Assembly (NCBI RefSeq): GCF_005146945.1
Contig: NZ_SWMS01000006.1
Span: forward strand, 1-64,000
Origin: Prauserella endophytica
GTDB taxonomy: Bacteria; Actinomycetota; Actinomycetes; Mycobacteriales; Pseudonocardiaceae
Length of the DNA stretch: 64,000 bases
Direction: 5' to 3'
Shown: piece after piece, positions 43,436-52,238 of the stretch
Position numbering within the stretch: position 1 is the stretch's first letter
Layout: each line of letters opens with the position of its first letter
Position numbers and translations under genes: made by a program
Notes under the pieces: model-generated
Told to the model about the DNA's origin: nothing
What the model saw: the letters and a program-made list of their open reading frames with translations, nothing else
Databases searched by the model: none

Positions 43436-44266
43436 ATGGCCACCCGCACACTGGCGGACGGGCCCGCGCGCGCCACCGCCGCGCCGTCCGCCATCACGGC
43501 TCGCGCCGTGACCAAGACGTTCGAGGGCAAGGGCAAGCTCGTCCATGCGTTGTCCGATGTGGACCTGGAGATCGAGGCGGGCCAGTTCGTCTCGCTGATC
43601 GGCCCGAGCGGCTGTGGCAAGTCGACGCTGCTCAAGATGATCGCCGGGCTGCTGACACCGTCCACCGGCACGGTCTCCATCGACGGGGCCACGGTCACCG
43701 AGCCGTTGCCGCAGATCGGGGTCGCTTTCCAGAAGCCCACGCTGCTGCGCTGGCGCAATGTGCTCGACAACATCTGCCTGCCGCTGGACATCGACGGCAC
43801 GCGGAACGCCGAGGGCGAGGCGAGGGCGGTGGACCTGCTGGGCCTGATGGGGCTCGCCGGGTTCGAGAAGCACCACCCCAAGGAGCTCTCCGGCGGCATG
43901 GAGCAGCGGGTCGCGATCGCGCGCTCGCTGATCACCCAGCCGTCGCTGCTGCTCATGGACGAGCCGTTCGGCGCGCTCGACGAGTTCACCCGCGAGGACC
44001 TCAACGACGAGCTGCTGCGGGTGTGGCAGCACGAGCCCAAGACGGTCGTGTTCGTCACCCACAGCATCTCGGAGGCGGTGTTCCTTTCCGACCGCGTCGT
44101 GGTGATGAGCGCGCGGCCCGGCCGCGTCCACGCCAACATCCCGGTGGAGCTGCCGCGCCCGCGCGAGCGCGCGTTGCGCAACACCCCCGAGTTCTACGAG
44201 GCGATCCGGCACGTGCGCGCGGTGCTCGACGACGCGCGCCTCGGGGAGCGGAAGGGAGAACACTGA
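43436..44266 (+). CDS. ABC transporter ATP-binding protein (SsuB/TauB type)
   Basis: 276 residues. Walker A GPSGCGKST (56-64), Q-loop QKPTLLRWRN, signature LSGGMEQR, Walker B LLLMDEPFGALDE, and H-loop VTHSISEA. The type serves nitrate/sulfonate/taurine-class importers. GAGAGGAG precedes the ATG, five bases after the dipeptidase stop. Confidence 0.92.
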   Translation: MATRTLADGPARATAAPSAITARAVTKTFEGKGKLVHALSDVDLEIEAGQFVSLIGPSGCGKSTLLKMIAGLLTPSTGTVSIDGATVTEPLPQIGVAFQKPTLLRWRNVLDNICLPLDIDGTRNAEGEARAVDLLGLMGLAGFEKHHPKELSGGMEQRVAIARSLITQPSLLLMDEPFGALDEFTREDLNDELLRVWQHEPKTVVFVTHSISEAVFLSDRVVVMSARPGRVHANIPVELPRPRERALRNTPEFYEAIRHVRAVLDDARLGERKGEH

Positions 44267-45078
44267 TGGCCACCCAGCTCGCCTCCAGCGTCGCGGACGA
44301 GACGGCCAAACCACCCCGCCCGCGCGGCGGCGCCGGTCCGAAGTCGGCGGCGCTCGCCGTGCTGATCTTCGTCGCCATCGTCACCACGTGGCACGTGCTC
44401 GCCACGTCCGGCGCGGTATCGCCGCTGCTGCTCGCCCCGCCCGGCGACGTGCTGGCGGCGCTCGGGCAGATGATCGCCGACGGCAGCCTGTGGCCTCATC
44501 TGTCGGCCACGGTGCAGGAGACCCTGTTCGGCTTCGTGCTCGCCGTGGTCGCCGCTCTCGTGGTGGGGTCCGCGTTCGCGTTCTCGCCGATCGTGCGCAA
44601 CGCCGTCTACCCGTACATCCTCATCTCGCAGACCTTTCCGAAGGTCGCCATCGCCCCGCTGATCGTCGCGATCTTCGGTTACGACCTCGCGCCGAAGGTG
44701 GTGCTGGCCGCGCTGCTGGCGTTCTTCCCGGTGCTCACCAACACGATCGCGGGCCTCACCGAGGTCAGTGACGACGAGGTGAACCTCTTCCGGTCGCTGC
44801 GGGCGAGCAAGTGGCAGGAACTGCGCTACCTGCGCATTCCCAACGCGCTCGCGTTCATCTTCCCGGCGCTCAACAGCGCGGCCGTGCTCGCGCTGATCGG
44901 CGCCATCGTCGGTGAGTTCGTGGCGTCCCGCACCGGCATCGGCTACGCCATCCAGCAGTTCACCACCACCGGTGAGGTGGCCGCGACCTACGCCACGCTC
45001 ATCGTGTTGTCCGTCTTCGGCCTGGCGCTCTACGGCGCCCTCACGATCCTCGAGCGCCTCGTGCGCCGCAACCGCTGA
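44266..45078 (+). CDS. ABC transporter permease (SsuC/TauC type)
   Basis: 270 residues, about six transmembrane segments; the coupling-helix region EVNLFRSLRASKWQELRYLR with IPNALAFIFPAL matches the BPD inner-membrane component family. Starts in the stop of the ATPase gene (TGATG). Confidence 0.9.
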   Translation: MATQLASSVADETAKPPRPRGGAGPKSAALAVLIFVAIVTTWHVLATSGAVSPLLLAPPGDVLAALGQMIADGSLWPHLSATVQETLFGFVLAVVAALVVGSAFAFSPIVRNAVYPYILISQTFPKVAIAPLIVAIFGYDLAPKVVLAALLAFFPVLTNTIAGLTEVSDDEVNLFRSLRASKWQELRYLRIPNALAFIFPALNSAAVLALIGAIVGEFVASRTGIGYAIQQFTTTGEVAATYATLIVLSVFGLALYGALTILERLVRRNR

Positions 45079-45110
45079 CCCTCCCCGTCCCCATACCCCG
45101 AGGAGATCCG

Positions 45111-46208
45111 ATGACCAGCAACATCCCGCGCAGGCGGTTACTCGGCCTCGCCACCGCCGCGCTGACCGCCGTCACGCTCGCCGGCTGCGGCACCACCGGC
45201 GCGCAGGGCGGCGACAGCCTGATCTTCGCCGTCGCCGACAAGTCCCTCACCGCCACCACCGCGTCGTACACGTCGGTGCCGCTGCGGGCGGGCTACTTCG
45301 AGGACGAGAAGCTCGACGTCACCATCCAGCCCGTCGACACGGCCCTGTCGGCCGTGCAGTCGGTCGCCACCGGGCAGTCGTTCATGACGTACGCGTCGAT
45401 GAACGCGGTGGCGTCGGCCGCGGGCAAGGACGACGGGCTCGCGGTGGTGGGCTTCACCAACGGCAACATCTTCCGCGTGGCCGTGCCTGAGGACAGTCCG
45501 ATCAGGACGGTGGGGGACCTGAAGGGCAAGACGATCGGGTCGAGCACGCTCACCTCGATCAGCAACCTCTACGCCAAGGGCGTGCTCGCGCAGGCAGGTA
45601 TGGACCCCGAGGCAGATGTGGAGTACCTGCCCGTCGGCTATGGGGCGCAGGCCGCGGAGGCGTTGCGCGGCGGCGAGGTCCAGGCCTACGCGGGCTACGA
45701 CGGGCCCAACGTCGTGATCGGCGACCTGCTGGGCACGCCGCTGCGCGAGCTGGAGACCCCGCTCAACGACCTCACCGGCACCTCGGCGCTCGTGGTGCGC
45801 AAGCAGAGCATCGAGAACGAGCCGGAGCGCGTGGTCGGCATGGTGCGCGCGTTCTTCAAGGCGATGGTGTTCGCACAGGAGAACCCCGAGGCGGCGATCG
45901 CGATGCACTGGGCGGAGTTCCCGCAGTCCAAACCGGCCGCGACCGACGAGAAGGTGGCGCGTGAGCAGGCGGTGCGCATCCTCGGCATGCGGCTCGACGT
46001 CACGGGCGGACCGGGGCCGTCGGGCGAGTACGGCGTGCAGGACGCGGCCGCGATGCAGCACACGGTCGACGAGCTCGCCCGCTACGGCATGGTCGACAAG
46101 GCCGTGGACCTGGAGGCGAGCGGCCTCGTCGACTACAGCCTCGCCGACCGCTACAACGACTTCGACGTGGACGCCGTGAAGCAGGAAGCGCTGAGCTGGA
46201 AGGGCTGA
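45111..46208 (+). CDS. ABC transporter substrate-binding lipoprotein (SsuA/NMT1-like)
   Basis: 365 residues. Signal with RRR and lipobox LAGC (Cys26), then an NMT1/SsuA-type periplasmic-binding fold (SVPLRAGYFEDEKLDVTIQP, DLKGKTIGSSTLTSISNLYA). It captures the ligand for the SsuBC-type pair. Ligand not evident; the family takes sulfonates, pyrimidine precursors, phthalate or riboflavin analogues. Confidence 0.9.
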   Translation: MTSNIPRRRLLGLATAALTAVTLAGCGTTGAQGGDSLIFAVADKSLTATTASYTSVPLRAGYFEDEKLDVTIQPVDTALSAVQSVATGQSFMTYASMNAVASAAGKDDGLAVVGFTNGNIFRVAVPEDSPIRTVGDLKGKTIGSSTLTSISNLYAKGVLAQAGMDPEADVEYLPVGYGAQAAEALRGGEVQAYAGYDGPNVVIGDLLGTPLRELETPLNDLTGTSALVVRKQSIENEPERVVGMVRAFFKAMVFAQENPEAAIAMHWAEFPQSKPAATDEKVAREQAVRILGMRLDVTGGPGPSGEYGVQDAAAMQHTVDELARYGMVDKAVDLEASGLVDYSLADRYNDFDVDAVKQEALSWKG

Positions 46209-46215
46209 CGCGCGA

Positions 46216-46244
46216 GGACCGGGCCGGCCCGGCCGGCCCGGTCC
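46216..46244. terminator. Bidirectional hairpin between convergent genes
   Basis: GGACCGGGCCGG and CCGGCCCGGTCC form a perfect 12-bp stem with a CCCGG loop, 8 bases after the ABC operon and 13 bases from the esterase stop. It can serve both directions. Confidence 0.75.
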
Positions 46245-46256
46245 TGCCCACCGCGG

Positions 46257-47216
46257 TCAGGCGAGCGCGGCCTTCAGGGTCGCGACCGCCTGGCCGATCG
46301 CTGCCCCGGCGGCGTGTGTCTCGCGCAGGGCGTTGAGCATCACGAAGTCGTGGATCACGCCCTGGTACCGCGTGGCCACGACCGGGACGCCCGCCCTGCG
46401 CAGCTTCGCGGCGTAGGCCTCGCCCTCGTCGCGGAGCACGTCGGCCTCGGCGGTGATCACGAGCGCGGGCGGCAGCCCGGCGAGCTCGTCGAGGCTCGCC
46501 CGCAGCGGCGAGGCGGTGATCTCGGCGCGCTGCGCGGCGTCGGTCGTGTACTGGTCCCAGAACCACCTCATGCCCTCGCGCGAGAGGAAGTAGCCCGTGG
46601 CGAACTGCTCGTAGGAGCCGGTGTCGAAGTTCGCGTCGGTCACCGGGTAGAAGAGCACCTGCTGCCGGAACTCGACGTCGCCGCGCCGCTTCGCGAGCAG
46701 GGTGACGGCGGCGGTCATGTTGCCGCCCACGGAGTCACCCGCGATCGCGATGCGTGCCGGGTCGAGGCCGCGCTCGGCGCCGTGCCGGGCGACCCACACC
46801 GCGGTGGCGTAGTTCTGCTCGACAGCCACGGGGTAGCGCGCCTCGGGGGAACGGTCGTACTCCGGAAAGACCACGGCGGCACCGGTTCCGGCGGCCAGCT
46901 CGCGGATGAGCCGGTCGTGGGTGTGCGCGTTGCCGAAGACCCAGCCCGCGCCATGCAGGTAGACGATCACGGGGAGCGGGCCGGAGACGCCCCGAGGGCG
47001 GACGATCCTGACGCGCACCTCGCCGGTCGGCCCGCCGGGGATGGTGAGGTCCTCCAGTTCGGTGCCGGGCTTGGCGATGTCTCCCGCCTGGACCTCGTCG
47101 ACCGTCTTGCGGCCCTCCTCGGGGGCGAGCTCGTACAGGTACGGCGGGTTGTCGGTGGCCTCGGCGAAGGCCTGGGCGGCGGGTTCGAGAGCGAGGTCGT
47201 GCGGGTTGGCGGTCAT
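46257..47216 (-). CDS. Alpha/beta hydrolase, HSL-type esterase
   Basis: 319 residues. Oxyanion motif LHGAGWVFGN, nucleophile GDSVGGN, Asp in ITAEADVLRDEG and His in GVIHDF give the hormone-sensitive-lipase family triad. The start ATG at 47216 has AGGAGC six bases upstream. Divergent from an OhrR-like regulator, so expression may respond to peroxide or a related signal. Confidence 0.9.
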   Translation of the reverse strand: MTANPHDLALEPAAQAFAEATDNPPYLYELAPEEGRKTVDEVQAGDIAKPGTELEDLTIPGGPTGEVRVRIVRPRGVSGPLPVIVYLHGAGWVFGNAHTHDRLIRELAAGTGAAVVFPEYDRSPEARYPVAVEQNYATAVWVARHGAERGLDPARIAIAGDSVGGNMTAAVTLLAKRRGDVEFRQQVLFYPVTDANFDTGSYEQFATGYFLSREGMRWFWDQYTTDAAQRAEITASPLRASLDELAGLPPALVITAEADVLRDEGEAYAAKLRRAGVPVVATRYQGVIHDFVMLNALRETHAAGAAIGQAVATLKAALA

Positions 47217-47274
47217 CGCTGGCTCCTGTGCTGTCCGGCCGGGGAGGCTCCCCAGGCTCATCGGGCATAACTGA

Positions 47275-47302
47275 GTTGTGCGCAATTTAATTTGGCTAAA
47301 TG
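47275..47302. promoter_or_regulatory. AT-rich operator/promoter patch between esterase and OhrR-like gene
   Basis: The stretch around CGCAATTTAATTTGGCTAAA is markedly AT-rich in GC-rich surroundings, with imperfect symmetry about TTTAAT, like OhrR sites. It lies between the divergent genes. Confidence 0.45.
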
Positions 47303-47378
47303 GGATCTGTCACAGCCGGGTTGCGTGCCAGGTGCTGCCGGGGAAGGATCGGGGGGCTGCCCGGAGGGAGGGTGTGTC

Positions 47379-47837
47379 ATGGCGGAACAGCCGGCCGGAC
47401 CGGTGCTCGACGACCAGGTCTGCTTCGCGCTCTACGCGGCCTCGCGCGCCGTGACCGCGCTGTACCGGCCGCTGCTCGACGACCTCGGCCTCACCTACCC
47501 GCAGTACCTCGTGCTGCTCGCGCTCTGGGAGCGCGACGAGCTGACCGTGAAGGACCTCGGGCGTGCCCTGCAACTCGATTCGGGCACGCTGTCCCCACTG
47601 CTCAAGCGGCTGGAGAAGCTGGAGCTGGTGCGCAGGGAGCGGCGAAGCGACGACGAGCGCTCGGTGCTGGTCACGCTCACCGCGAAGGGCGACGACCTGC
47701 GCGCGAAGGCCGTGCCGCTGCCCGGCCTGGTCGGCGACGCGATGGGCCTGGACGGAGCCGGGCTGGACGAGCTGCGCACCACGCTGCGCGAACTCACCGA
47801 CTCGGTGAACGCCTACCGCGCCGCGCTACCGCAGTAG
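47379..47837 (+). CDS. OhrR-like MarR-family regulator
   Basis: 152 residues. The N-terminal sensing cysteine is C15 (QVCFALYAASRAV), and Y29 and Y40 stand at the positions used by Bacillus OhrR to hydrogen-bond that cysteine. The winged helix (LTVKDLGRALQLDSGTLSPL, RRERRSDDERSVLVTL) is intact. No ohr gene is adjacent; the divergent esterase is the likely target. It ends overlapping the convergent IclR gene by 12 bases. Confidence 0.85.
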   Translation: MAEQPAGPVLDDQVCFALYAASRAVTALYRPLLDDLGLTYPQYLVLLALWERDELTVKDLGRALQLDSGTLSPLLKRLEKLELVRRERRSDDERSVLVTLTAKGDDLRAKAVPLPGLVGDAMGLDGAGLDELRTTLRELTDSVNAYRAALPQ

Positions 47838-48518
47838 GTCGCCGAGCCTGCGGGCGGCGTCGACCACCAGCCCGCCCAGCCGCTCCTCGTCGGGTGCCTC
47901 GAACAGGGACAGTCCGAGCCCGGCCTGCGTGGTGCCGTGGTGGGGCACCACCGCCGTGATGCCGATGACCGACGAGGCGATCTCGCCGTAGGACACGGCG
48001 TACCCGCGCTTGCGCGCGAGTGCGATCTCCTCCCGCTCGCCCGCCACCGGCGGCTCGGCCGCGAGCAGCGCGAGCCCGGCCGAGCCGCGGTCTATCGGAT
48101 CGACCTGGCCCACGCGGAACGACACGTGCATCCGCGCCTGCCTCGGCTCCACGATCATCAGCATCCGCACGCGATCCCGGCCCTCGCGGACGACGAGGTG
48201 CGACGTCGCCTGTGTGGCGTCGGTCAGCTCCTCGAGCAGCGGCCTCGCCAGCGTGCGCAGGTCCTGCTCCACCGGCTCGGCCAGCCGGACCAGCCCCGCG
48301 GCGAGCGAGATCCGCTTGAACCGGTCACGCCGGCACAGCTGGTGGGCCTCCAGCGTGCGGACGAGCCGGTGGGCCACCGTGCGGTGCACGCCGATGCCCT
48401 CGGCGATATCGGTGAGCGAGAGACCCTGCGGGTGCTGGACGAGCAGCTCCAGGATCTGCAGCCCGTTGTGCAGCGTCTTCGACATTCCCGAGTCGAGCGG
48501 CACGGACTCAGCGGACAC
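47826..48518 (-). CDS. IclR-family regulator
   Basis: 230 residues: winged HTH (LSLTDIAEGIGVHRTVAHRL) and a somewhat shortened IclR effector domain. The GTG at 48518 follows GGGGGAAG; an ATG at 48485 is the alternative. Divergent from the SnoaL-SDR operon, whose promoter region carries a perfect 19-bp palindrome. Confidence 0.86.
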   Translation of the reverse strand: MSAESVPLDSGMSKTLHNGLQILELLVQHPQGLSLTDIAEGIGVHRTVAHRLVRTLEAHQLCRRDRFKRISLAAGLVRLAEPVEQDLRTLARPLLEELTDATQATSHLVVREGRDRVRMLMIVEPRQARMHVSFRVGQVDPIDRGSAGLALLAAEPPVAGEREEIALARKRGYAVSYGEIASSVIGITAVVPHHGTTQAGLGLSLFEAPDEERLGGLVVDAARRLGDLLR

Positions 48519-48560
48519 GAGGCTTCCCCCTGGGCAGACGTGGGCGGGCATGAACAGGCG

Positions 48561-48617
48561 TTGACAGGGCGCGTGCGGCCAACCTACTGTTTCCGTACAT
48601 CGCACGCTGCGTGCGAT
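48561..48617 (+). promoter_or_regulatory. Promoter plus 19-bp palindromic operator of the SnoaL-SDR operon
   Basis: TTGACA (48561-48566) and TACTGT (48585-48590) are 18 bases apart. The perfect dyad ATCGCACGC-T-GCGTGCGAT (48599-48617) begins at about the transcription start, an ideal site for repression by the divergent IclR protein. Confidence 0.7.
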
Positions 48618-48678
48618 AATAGCACGCCAGTCGGCGCGGCACCACCCGCCCGGCAGTGCCCAGCACCGGAGGTTCCCC

Positions 48679-49110
48679 GTGTCACCCAGCGTCGTGGCTC
48701 CCGAGACGCTCGCCGCCGTCCAGCAGCTCTACGGCGAGCAGAGCCACCTCATCGACGAGGGCCACGCGCGCGACTGGGCGCTGACCTTCACTACGGACGG
48801 CGAGTTCGTCTCGCCCAGTTACCCCGCACCGGTCACCGGCACGGACGCGCTCACGGCCTTCGCGGAGCGCTTCGCGGCCGACGCCCGTGCCCGCGGCGAG
48901 GTGACCCGGCACGTGCTCACCAACCTGTTCGTCCGCTCGGCGGGGGAGCGGCACGCGACCGTGCAGGCCTACCTGCAGATCGTCACCACCCCGGGCGGCG
49001 AGCCGTCCCGGCTCGTGCGCCAGACGACGATCACCGACGACCTCGTGCAGTGTGGCGACGGCTGGCGCATCCGGCGCCGCGTCGTCCGCCGCGACGACCA
49101 GCCGCAGTGA
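48679..49110 (+). CDS. SnoaL-like (NTF2-fold) protein
   Basis: 143 residues: LYGEQSHLIDEGHARDWALT, then TFTTDGEFVSPSYP and GWRIRRRVVRR, the cone-shaped NTF2-like fold of SnoaL-type isomerases/hydratases and dioxygenase beta subunits. GTG start with GGAGG six bases upstream. First gene of a five-gene operon. Its stop codon lies inside the hairpin repeat at 49103. Confidence 0.82.
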   Translation: MSPSVVAPETLAAVQQLYGEQSHLIDEGHARDWALTFTTDGEFVSPSYPAPVTGTDALTAFAERFAADARARGEVTRHVLTNLFVRSAGERHATVQAYLQIVTTPGGEPSRLVRQTTITDDLVQCGDGWRIRRRVVRRDDQPQ

Positions 49111-49157
49111 AGGCCACCTTCACTGCGTTCGACGCAGTGAAGGTGGCCTTCACTGCG
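49103..49157. repeat. Perfect 25-bp inverted repeat with TTCGA loop
   Basis: Arms 49103-49127 and 49133-49157 are exactly complementary (CGCAGTGAAGGCCACCTTCA... and its reverse) around a 5-base loop. Each arm is itself nearly symmetrical. I associate this GTGAAGGCCACCTTCAC-type element with Amycolatopsis genomes. Confidence 0.92.
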
Positions 49158-49196
49158 CCCACCGAGAACCCCACGACACTCAAGGAGTACCCACGC

Positions 49197-50033
49197 ATGA
49201 CCAGCGCTGCCGAGCCCACCGGAGAAGGGCGCGTGCTGCACACGCCGATGACCGCCGTCTACCCGGAGTTCCCGGGCAAGGTCGCGGTGGTCACCGGCGC
49301 GGCACGGGGGATGGGCTCCCGCTTCACCGCGGCACTGGCGGCCCGTGGCGTCCACGTCGTCGGCGGTGACCTCAACGCCGAGCAGATGACCGCCACGGCG
49401 GATGAGCTGAACGCGTCGCTCGCCACGCTGGCGTCGCACGAGCAGCCGGGCACGGTCGTGGGCGCGGGCGTGGACGTCACCAGGGCCGCCGAGCACGAGG
49501 CGCTCGCCCGGCTCGCGCTGGAACGCTTCGGGCGGCTGGACTTCTGGGTCAACAACGCCGGCATCTTCCCGTTCGCGCTCGTCGAGGAGATCACGCCGGA
49601 ACAGATCAACGCCACGCTGTCGGTCAACGTCGAGGGTGTCCTCTTCGGAGCGCAGGCGGCGGCCCGGCACCTGGGCCCCGGCGGTGCGATCGTGAACATG
49701 TCTTCGGTGTCGGCGATCCGCGTGCGCCGGGGCCGCGGCGCCTACTGCACGTCCAAGGCCGCCGTCGCGCACCTCACCGAGTCGCTCGCGGTGGAGCTGG
49801 GCGACAAGGGCATCCGCGTGAACGCCATCGCGCCCGGCTACATCGACACCGAGATGACCCGCTGGGTGCGGGAGGACCCGGCCGCGCTGCGGCACGCGCT
49901 AGACACGGTTCCCCTGCACCGCCTCGGTTCTCCCGAGGAGGTCGTGGGCCCGCTGCTGTTCCTGCTCTCCGACAGCGCCCGCTACGTGACCGGGCACAGC
50001 ATCGCCGTCGACGGCGGTTCGCGGCATGTCTGA
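49197..50033 (+). CDS. SDR-family oxidoreductase
   Basis: 278 residues. Classical SDR: cofactor motif TGAARGMG, NNAG, catalytic Ser in MSSVS and YCTSK (YxxxK). The final ARYVTGHSIAVDGG is typical. Overlaps the next SDR by eight bases, so the two are made together, possibly for successive alcohol/ketone steps. Confidence 0.9.
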   Translation: MTSAAEPTGEGRVLHTPMTAVYPEFPGKVAVVTGAARGMGSRFTAALAARGVHVVGGDLNAEQMTATADELNASLATLASHEQPGTVVGAGVDVTRAAEHEALARLALERFGRLDFWVNNAGIFPFALVEEITPEQINATLSVNVEGVLFGAQAAARHLGPGGAIVNMSSVSAIRVRRGRGAYCTSKAAVAHLTESLAVELGDKGIRVNAIAPGYIDTEMTRWVREDPAALRHALDTVPLHRLGSPEEVVGPLLFLLSDSARYVTGHSIAVDGGSRHV

Positions 50034-50808
50034 GGAGATCGGCTACCCCTCGGTGGTGCTCGTGACCGGCGCGGCATCGGGCATGGGCGCCAGCCACGCA
50101 CTGGCGCTGGGGGAGCGCGGCGTGCACGTGTGCCTCGCCGACGTCGCCGACGCGGCACCCGTGGCGGAGCGCATCCGTGACGCGGGCGGCTCGGCGTCGG
50201 TGCACGCGCTCGACGTCACCGACGCGCCGGCGTGGGCGCGCGTGGTCTCCGAGATCGAGTCAGAGCGGGGCACGCTCGGCGGGCTCGTCAACAACGCCGG
50301 CATCTCCCGGCGGCTGGAGTTCCTCGACACCGGCGACGAGATCTGGGACCTCGTGCTGCGCGTCAACCTCTACGGCCCGTTCTACGGAATGAAGGCCGTC
50401 GCGGGGCTCATGCGTGACTCCGGCGGCGGCTCGATCGTCAACATCTCCTCGATCTCCGGCCAGATCGGCTACTTCTCGCCCGCGTACTCCTCCAGCAAGT
50501 GGGGCCTCACCGGACTGTCCAAATCGGCCGCGGGCAACTTCGCCACGTGGGGCATCCGGGTCAACTCCGTCCACCCCGGGCTGGTCGGTACCGCGCTGCT
50601 GGAAGGCTCCGGCGGCTTCGTGGAGTCCGCCGTGCGCAGCATCCCGGCAGGCCGCGTGGGCACGCCGGAGGAGATCACCGACGCCGTGCTGTTCCTCCTC
50701 TCCGACCGCTCCACCTATCTCACCGGCAGCGAGCTGACCGTGGACGGCGGCCTGGTGTCGAACGGCCTCTACCACCGGATCACCAGCGAGGCGGGAGGAC
50801 GGCTGTGA
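50026..50808 (+). CDS. SDR-family oxidoreductase
   Basis: 260 residues. TGAASGMG, NNAG, ISSISG and YSSSK are intact, ending STYLTGSELTVDGG. Tight overlaps with genes on both sides. Confidence 0.9.
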   Translation: MSEEIGYPSVVLVTGAASGMGASHALALGERGVHVCLADVADAAPVAERIRDAGGSASVHALDVTDAPAWARVVSEIESERGTLGGLVNNAGISRRLEFLDTGDEIWDLVLRVNLYGPFYGMKAVAGLMRDSGGGSIVNISSISGQIGYFSPAYSSSKWGLTGLSKSAAGNFATWGIRVNSVHPGLVGTALLEGSGGFVESAVRSIPAGRVGTPEEITDAVLFLLSDRSTYLTGSELTVDGGLVSNGLYHRITSEAGGRL

Positions 50809-52223
50809 CCGGCGACGGGTTCGACGTGATCGTGATCGGCGGCGGCGGAGCGGGGCTCGCCGCCGCGGTCACGGCCGCCGAGGAGGGTGCCTCGGTGCTG
50901 CTCTTCGAGTCTGAGCGCGAGCTGGGCGGCTCGACCCAGCTCTCGGCGGGGCTGTTCACCGCCGCGGGTACGAGCGTGCAGGCCGCCCTCGGCATCGAGG
51001 ACACCCCGGGGCGGTTCTTCCAGCACTACATGGACCTCAACCAGTGGCTGCTCGCCCCGGGGCTCATCTCGGCGTTCTGCGAGCACGCGGGCCCGACCCT
51101 GGAGTGGCTCATCGGTCTCGGGGTCGAGGTCCCGGCCAAGGTATCGGCCAACGCGCACATGCCGGGCCTGTGCCAGGCGGGCGTGGAGGACGTCTGGCGC
51201 GGGCACGTGCCCAAGGACCAGGGCTACGGGCTCGTGCAGGTGCTCGCCAAGGCCGCCCGCGACCGCGGGGTCGAGGTGGTGCTGAACACCCGTGTGCAGC
51301 GCCTGCTCACCGAGGACGGCCGCGTGTGCGGCGTCGTCGCCGACGACCTCGGGGTGCGCGCGGGCGCCGTGGTGGTGGCCAGCGGCGGGTTCGCCCATGA
51401 CCGCGAGCTGCTGGCCCGCTACTATCCGGCCGCGCTGCGCGCGGGCGAGGACCTGTTCGTCGTGGCCGCCGAGGGAAGCAGGGGCGACCACCTGCGCTTC
51501 GCTGAGGCCGTGGGCGCGTCGGTGGCCGGCGACGGCTGGGGCCTCATGCTGCCGACTGCGTACTTCCAGCGGCTGCACCACTGGCAGTCGGGTTTCCCGC
51601 CGAAGTCGCGCGTGTACGTCGACGCGAGCGGGCGCCGGTTCATGGACGAGGACGCCTCGTACGCCGTGTCCACCGGCATCATCGAGGCACACGGCGGGTC
51701 GGTGTGGGCCGTCTTCGACGAGCGGGCGCGGCGCTCGCTGCCGCCCGGCTACGCGCACTGGGACGCCGACCACGTGGCCGCCGAGGCCGACGCGGGACGT
51801 ACCGTGCGGGCGGCAACGCTCGCCGGTCTCGCAGCCGAGATCGGCGTGCCGGGCGAGACGCTCGAGGCCACCGTGCGGCGGTGGAACGACCAGCTGCCGC
51901 ACGGGCGTGACGACGACTTCCAGCGGCACCGCACGCTGGCCAACAAGGGCTCGCGGCAGAACCCGGAGCCCATCGACGAAGCCCCGTTCTACGCCGCGCG
52001 CGTGCTCCCGGCCGAGCTGGTCTGCACGCACGCGGGACTGGAGATCGACGCCGGCGCCGCGGTGCTGGACGAGCGGGGCGAGGTCATCCCAGGGCTGTTC
52101 GCCGCCGGTGAGGCCGGCGCGGGCGTGCTCGGGCAGCGCTACGTCGGCGGCGGCAACGCCGTCGCGGGCGCGCTCACCATGGGCCGGATCGCCGGCCGCA
52201 ACGCAGCCACGACTCAACGCTGA
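50805..52223 (+). CDS. FAD-dependent dehydrogenase of the fumarate-reductase/3-ketosteroid dehydrogenase type
   Basis: 472 residues. N-terminal GGGGAGLAAAVTAAEEGASV binds FAD; GGSTQLSAGLF and the C-terminal GQRYVGGGNAVAGALTMGRI are typical of FAD_binding_2 flavoproteins that desaturate or reduce ring ketones and enoates. GTGA overlap with the SDR. With two SDRs and a SnoaL protein it suggests degradation of a cyclic or steroid/terpenoid-like substrate, but substrate is unknown. Confidence 0.85.
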   Translation: MTGDGFDVIVIGGGGAGLAAAVTAAEEGASVLLFESERELGGSTQLSAGLFTAAGTSVQAALGIEDTPGRFFQHYMDLNQWLLAPGLISAFCEHAGPTLEWLIGLGVEVPAKVSANAHMPGLCQAGVEDVWRGHVPKDQGYGLVQVLAKAARDRGVEVVLNTRVQRLLTEDGRVCGVVADDLGVRAGAVVVASGGFAHDRELLARYYPAALRAGEDLFVVAAEGSRGDHLRFAEAVGASVAGDGWGLMLPTAYFQRLHHWQSGFPPKSRVYVDASGRRFMDEDASYAVSTGIIEAHGGSVWAVFDERARRSLPPGYAHWDADHVAAEADAGRTVRAATLAGLAAEIGVPGETLEATVRRWNDQLPHGRDDDFQRHRTLANKGSRQNPEPIDEAPFYAARVLPAELVCTHAGLEIDAGAAVLDERGEVIPGLFAAGEAGAGVLGQRYVGGGNAVAGALTMGRIAGRNAATTQR

Positions 52224-52238
52224 GAAAGAAGAGAACGC

